Program-made: the position numbers and the translations under genes | In this document: in pieces, positions 61,897 to 64,000 of the stretch | Layout: every line of letters starts with the position of its first letter | Position numbering within the stretch: the first letter of the stretch is position 1 | DNA from: Alphaproteobacteria bacterium | GTDB lineage: Bacteria > Pseudomonadota > Alphaproteobacteria > Micropepsales > Micropepsaceae | Reading direction: 5' to 3' | Assembly: GCA_024236055.1 (NCBI GenBank) | Contig: JACKLF010000002.1 | Location: 248,001 to 312,000 of the forward strand | Length of the DNA stretch: 64,000 bases | The notes under the pieces: generated by a model | Database searches by the model: none | What the model saw: only the letters and a program-made list of their open reading frames with translations | Told to the model about the DNA's origin: nothing

Positions 61897-63207
61897 CTAA
61901 AGCTTGCGGATTTTCGGATCGGCCCGCCGCGTGCCGAACAGATCGGCCAGCGCCCAGACCAGCGCGTCCATCCGGTCGGGACTTTTGGCGCCCTTGCGGC
62001 CGTCATAGTGACACATCTGGTCTTCCAGTTCGGGGAAGCTGCCGGCGTGATGTACCCGGCCTGCCTCATAAAGCGCGGCGGCGGGCGCGGCGCGGGTGAT
62101 CTTGCTGCGCGTCGCATGCACCAGCGTCACCGGCAGATTGGCGTCGGCCTGCTGCAGCACATTCCCGAATTATCCCGGTTATTCTTGCTGGCCTTCGGCG
62201 ATGATCGCGTCGGCCTCGAAATCGGCATAGGCTTGGCACACACGCGCCGCCCAGCCCGCCGGCGTCAGCGATCCTGCGGACCGGTCGGCCAGAACAAAAC
62301 CCATATCCCGCGCGCGGCCCACAACAACAATGCCGCATTCGTCGCCCGCGCTGCCGGCGGGTGGATCGACCGCCACCACAACCCGATCCAGATCGGGCAC
62401 AGTTTTCACGCGTCCCGCCTCGATCCAGCCGCGTTTCCACAGGGCGCCGTCATGATCCTCGATCAGTTCGCCGTCCAGCTCCTGGCGGCCCAGCGCGCTT
62501 GTGCCGTAGCGCGCCTGCATGAAGTCGTAAAAACCTTCCGCCAGATTGGCGGCATTGTCGGCGGTACGGCTGACCGTCACCGCAACGTCGTCCGCCGCCA
62601 TCAGCGTCTTCAGCGCCGCGATGTTGCGCGGCGTGGTGGTCAGCAGCATGCGCGGGTCCTGCCCCAGCCGCAGCGCCATCAGCGTCATGTCCAGCGCGCC
62701 TTGCGGATCGCGCCACTTGGCGAATTCATCGCCCCACACCAGGTCGAACTGATGCCCGCGCAGACCGTCCGGCTCTTCCGCGGACAGCAGCGTCGCCACC
62801 GCGCCGCCCGGCCACAGCACACGGCTGTTCGACGGTTCGAAGGTCAATCCCTCAACCACGTTCAGCAATCCCGATTCCCCTTCCACCATGACCGCGCGCG
62901 CATCGCGCATGGTCGCGCCCACCAGCCCGATGCGCCCGGCCCGGCCCTCGGCCACCGCCTCGGCGACCCATTCGGCCCCGGCCCGGGTCTTGCCCGCCCC
63001 GCGCCCGCCCAGGAACAGCCAGATGCGCCAAACGCCCCCATTTGCTGTTTTGGCCGGCGGCAGTTGCGCGTCGCGCGCCTGATAGCGCCAGGCCAGCAGC
63101 GCGGCAGCCTCCTCCGCACTAAGGCTTTCGAGCAGGGCGCTTCTTTGTCTGGGCGGCAAGGCGTTGATCCAGTCTGCGCTCCAGCGTCGCGCGTGCGTCA
63201 GCACCAT
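61897..63207 (-). pseudogene. GTA/phage large terminase subunit interrupted by two in-frame stop codons
   Basis: The frame encodes a large terminase of about 436 codons. The ATPase part is intact: Walker A GGRGAGKT at residues 67-74, the DLVWGDEFAKW Walker B region and LLTTTPRNIAALK. The nuclease part begins (VVVAVDPPAGSAGDECGIVV) but the frame meets TAA at 62179-62181 and another TAA at 62170-62172, after AIIAEGQQE. The same frame then resumes with recognisable terminase sequence (VLQQADANLPVTLVHATRSK, SFPELEDQMCHYDG, RMDALVWALADL). I treat it as a pseudogene, though paired small indels around a 25-base segment or sequencing error could also produce this. Confidence 0.85.
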
Positions 63208-63460
63208 GGCCGGCCTTGCCCTTTGCAATCTTCTTTTCGCGGATCGCGGTCCGCTCGCGCTCCAGCCGCGACAGCCGCTCCAGCGTCCGCTCAAGCGCCG
63301 ACAGGGTCCGCGCATCGGCCGCCCGGCCCTGGGCGTCGCCCTTGGGTTCCGCACTGGCCACCGCATTCAGCTGGGCTTCCAGCACCGTCATCAGTTTCTT
63401 CACCATGTCATCCAGCCATTCGCTATCGGGCTCGGCCGCGCCGCCCCGTTCCACCACCAT
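63119..63460 (-). CDS. small charged protein upstream of the terminase, GTA gene-1-like
   Basis: A 113-residue protein, mostly a long charged helix (AADARTLSALERTLERLSRL, ERERTAIREKK) with an acidic start (EWLDDMVKKLM) and basic end. Proteins of this size, helix content and position, just ahead of the large terminase in alphaproteobacterial GTA-like loci, act as small terminase subunits; that function is inferred from position. It overlaps the terminase start by 89 bases. No good ribosome site is seen before the ATG. Confidence 0.65.
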   Translation of the reverse strand: MVVERGGAAEPDSEWLDDMVKKLMTVLEAQLNAVASAEPKGDAQGRAADARTLSALERTLERLSRLERERTAIREKKIAKGKAGHGADARATLERRLDQRLAAQTKKRPARKP

Positions 63461-63668
63461 GGCAAATCCGTTCGTGAAAACCGCGCGGCCGCGAAACTCA
63501 AGGCCGCGCCGCCGTCAAAAGGCGCCGCCGCGTTCGAACCGCAATTCGGGAGATGGCGCTGGTGTAAGGTCCGACCGCCCCGCCGGTCAAGGCGCGGGCG
63601 CGATTTCCCCCGCCTGTCCACGTCAACGTCCTTGAAACCGCCGCAAAGATCGGTCAGCTATCCGCCCC

Positions 63669-64000
63669 ATGTCCAACCCCCTCAAGGGCCTGGGCAAAGG
63701 CCTGGAGCACATCGATCTGGCAAAACTCGGCCGGATCGCCCACCGCTTCGCCCCCGCCTTTGCCATCACCATGGCGGTGCTCGCCGCACCGCTTGTGGCG
63801 CTCTATTTCCTGCCGCTGGTGCTGGGCCTGTTTGCGCCGCCGCTGGACCCGGGCATCGACCTTTATGCCGTCAACCGGCCCGCCGCCTATACCTTCCTGG
63901 ATGCCGACGGCAACGAGATTGGCCATCGCGGCGCCATCGTCGGCCAGCGCCTGAAGCTGGACGAAATGCCGGCCTATCTGCCCGCCGCCTTCATCGCCAT
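63669..64000 (+). CDS. class A penicillin-binding protein (PBP1A-type), 5' portion
   Basis: An open frame from the ATG at 63669 to the window edge, 110 residues so far. A cytoplasmic stretch is followed by one membrane segment (about residues 35-60: FAITMAVLAAPLVALYFLPL) and a periplasmic start, YTFLDADGNEIGHRGAIVGQ then KLDEMPAYLPAAFIAM, which is the lead-in to the transglycosylase domain of class A PBPs (normally ...AFIAMED). It would polymerise and cross-link peptidoglycan. The 208 bases between it and the small GTA-like gene hold no gene I can support. Confidence 0.85.
   Translation, partial: MSNPLKGLGKGLEHIDLAKLGRIAHRFAPAFAITMAVLAAPLVALYFLPLVLGLFAPPLDPGIDLYAVNRPAAYTFLDADGNEIGHRGAIVGQRLKLDEMPAYLPAAFIA

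Noticed and set aside
60710..63460. Complete prophage
   Set aside because: Only three head-type genes, one broken; no integrase, capsid, tail, lysis genes or attachment repeats seen.

Overview
The window is GC-rich chromosomal DNA with tightly packed genes. It reads as an alphaproteobacterium, judging from the ectoine cluster with its own aspartokinase, the GTA-type terminase and portal remnants, the CcmE/F/H set, a bifunctional GlnE and the AraD1/alpha-ketoglutaric semialdehyde dehydrogenase pair. I cannot name the genus; this is inferred from family resemblance only.

Layout. 1-9.1 kb: end of a SIMPL protein, a Dcp-like M3 peptidase, a fasciclin protein with a general-stress-type promoter, an Uup-like ABC-F ATPase, an exported beta-propeller protein and a secreted metzincin-type metalloprotease. 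9.2-15.1 kb: a sugar-acid catabolic block (aldehyde dehydrogenase, FAH-family dehydratase, exported TIM-barrel protein, IclR regulator, divergent SDR). 15.1-26.9 kb: a molybdenum island with a one-domain ModE, an IorA/IorB-type molybdenum hydroxylase, modA, modB, modC, moeA, moaA, moaB, moaC, moaD, moaE and an XdhC-MocA fusion. Three 24-bp ModE-type boxes sit in the three divergent promoter regions of this island, so import, cofactor synthesis, cofactor maturation and one user enzyme look like a single regulon. 26.9-29.9 kb: a TonB-dependent receptor.

30.0-38.0 kb: ectoine/hydroxyectoine operon ectABCD-ask followed by two MFS transporters, with a divergent MarR regulator (EctR type). 38.2-43.2 kb: a FadR-type regulator, tRNA-Gly(GCC), a polyamine-type ABC importer without a binding protein, and an exported mannonate-dehydratase-like protein. 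43.2-49.9 kb: htrA-like protease, response regulator, histidine kinase and glnE in one direction. 50.0-53.1 kb: ccmE-ccmF-ccmH led by a small unknown protein. 53.2-58.8 kb: envelope proteins, an unrecognised 463-residue protein, and a PepSY-like/response-regulator/kinase operon. 58.9-60.0 kb: an AT-richer patch with a DUF6941-like protein, an XRE regulator and a headless RelE-type toxin fragment. 60.1-63.5 kb: a decayed GTA/phage head fragment (small subunit-like protein, terminase with two in-frame stops, portal) followed by a YkgJ-like protein. The window ends inside a class A penicillin-binding protein gene.

No CRISPR array, rRNA, insertion sequence or complete prophage is visible. The most novel-looking material is regulatory: the ModE box set, a terminator embedded in the 3' coding end of modC, and strong palindromes in front of the ectoine, TonB-receptor, IclR and htrA genes. 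All functional calls rest on reading motifs by eye; no database search was possible.
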